Source: Dyella_B sp035690825 (lineage in GTDB: Bacteria; Pseudomonadota; Gammaproteobacteria; Xanthomonadales; Rhodanobacteraceae). Taken from it: a stretch of 64,000 bases of DNA. Shown piece by piece: positions 63,673 to 64,000 of this stretch (position 1 is its first letter; each line of letters opens with the position of its first letter). Where the stretch lies: contig NZ_JBQCHP010000013.1 in assembly GCF_051954575.1 (NCBI RefSeq), positions 41,529 to 105,528 on the forward strand. The letters are read 5' to 3'. The position numbers were made by a program, and so were the translations under genes. The notes under the pieces were generated by a model, which was given only the letters and a program-made list of their open reading frames with translations, did not search any database and was not told where the DNA came from.

Positions 63673-63951
63673 AGGCAAAAGCGCCGTGGGTCAGGTCAGT
63701 GGCGATAGCCGCACGATCGCCCGGATAATGAAGTAGATTTTCTCGAGCTGTCCTACACAAGCAAAAGCGGGACAGGTTGGATGGTGAATCGAAAACGTTC
63801 CTTTCATCGGTTCTTTATACCGTCCTGCCTAGGATGCCTCGACTTGCCACGCAACAAGCATCGGGTTTCACGGTTTGATATGCCGGAAGGCCGAAGCGTC
63901 TAGAGATAGGATAAGCACCCATACATTGTGGTCTTCATGGGAGAAGACGTC

Positions 63952-64000
63952 ATGCACGCAAGGATTCCCTCGTTTACGCGGTACGGCATGATTGCCGGCG
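63952..64000 (+). CDS. Start of an unidentified gene (3'-partial)
   Basis: An ATG with GGGAGAAG upstream opens the frame MHARIPSFTRYGMIAG, which runs off the window edge. The basic start followed by a small-residue stretch could be the beginning of a signal peptide or membrane segment. Too little is present to name it. Confidence 0.4.
   Translation, partial: MHARIPSFTRYGMIAG

Noticed and set aside
1..64000. tRNA, rRNA or riboswitch
   Set aside because: No cloverleaf, rRNA segment or known riboswitch core was recognised by eye; a covariance-model search would be needed to exclude them fully.

Overview
The window is GC-rich, densely packed bacterial DNA with short intergenic gaps and many 4-base start/stop overlaps. 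The gene families point to a gammaproteobacterium of the Xanthomonadales, most likely Rhodanobacteraceae (Dyella, Luteibacter or Frateuria type). They include an exosortase-A-type exopolysaccharide locus, an EpsB-type sugar transferase, a KdpD/KdpE-like pair, and secreted GH5 and CE4 enzymes. The taxon is an inference from gene content, not a measured match.

Bases 1-18,900 are an exopolysaccharide (EPS) locus in two converging operons. The plus-strand operon (1-8,913) encodes a chain-length ATPase-like protein (cut by the window edge), an outer-membrane beta-barrel, two alpha/beta hydrolases of the kind found with exosortase-A EPS loci, GalE, a periplasmic lyase-like protein, a Wzx-type flippase and a methyltransferase. 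The minus-strand operon (18,867 to 9,096) holds nine genes, each overlapping the next: two polysaccharide deacetylases, an O-antigen-ligase/polymerase, a CapK/PaaK-like AMP ligase, three GT4 and one GT2 glycosyltransferases, and a membrane-anchored protein of unknown function.

Bases 19,041-34,696 (minus strand) hold a hybrid nonribosomal peptide/polyketide system: a JmjC/cupin-8 oxygenase, a 2,421-residue A-PCP-KS-AT-ACP-aminotransferase protein, and a 2,144-residue C-A-PCP-C-A*-PCP protein. A lipoprotein gene lies upstream. The expected chemistry is an amino acid (valine-like code) extended by malonate and then transaminated at the beta-keto carbon, giving a 3,4-diamino acid that is passed to the second protein. 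The last adenylation domain (A*) has lost nearly all catalytic motifs, and no thioesterase is present. This is the most interesting system in the window.

Bases 34,865-41,841 return to EPS functions: the initiating sugar transferase, a GMC oxidoreductase, a UDP-glucuronate 4-epimerase-like protein and a TviB-like UDP-sugar dehydrogenase, plus a membrane J-domain protein. The peptide/polyketide genes are therefore embedded inside the EPS locus. A roughly 90-130 bp GC-rich repeat family sits downstream of several of these genes. A roughly 290 bp MITE-like element occurs twice in opposite orientation: one copy has split one of those repeats, and the other supplies the stop codon of a MerB-like gene.

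Bases 42,000-64,000 are mixed accessory and housekeeping genes: a second-type methionine aminopeptidase, a MerB-like protein, a divergent NmrA/LysR pair, a stress/detoxification group (SDR, secreted epoxide-hydrolase-like protein, cupin, isochorismatase-like hydrolase), a NarL-type two-component system, AraC, a chloroperoxidase-like hydrolase, a truncated KdpD-like kinase with KdpE, small hypothetical genes, DUF4336 and GIY-YIG-like proteins, a secreted CE4 deacetylase and a GH5 cellulase, and a DeoR-MFS-VOC operon. No rRNA, tRNA, CRISPR array or complete insertion sequence was recognised.
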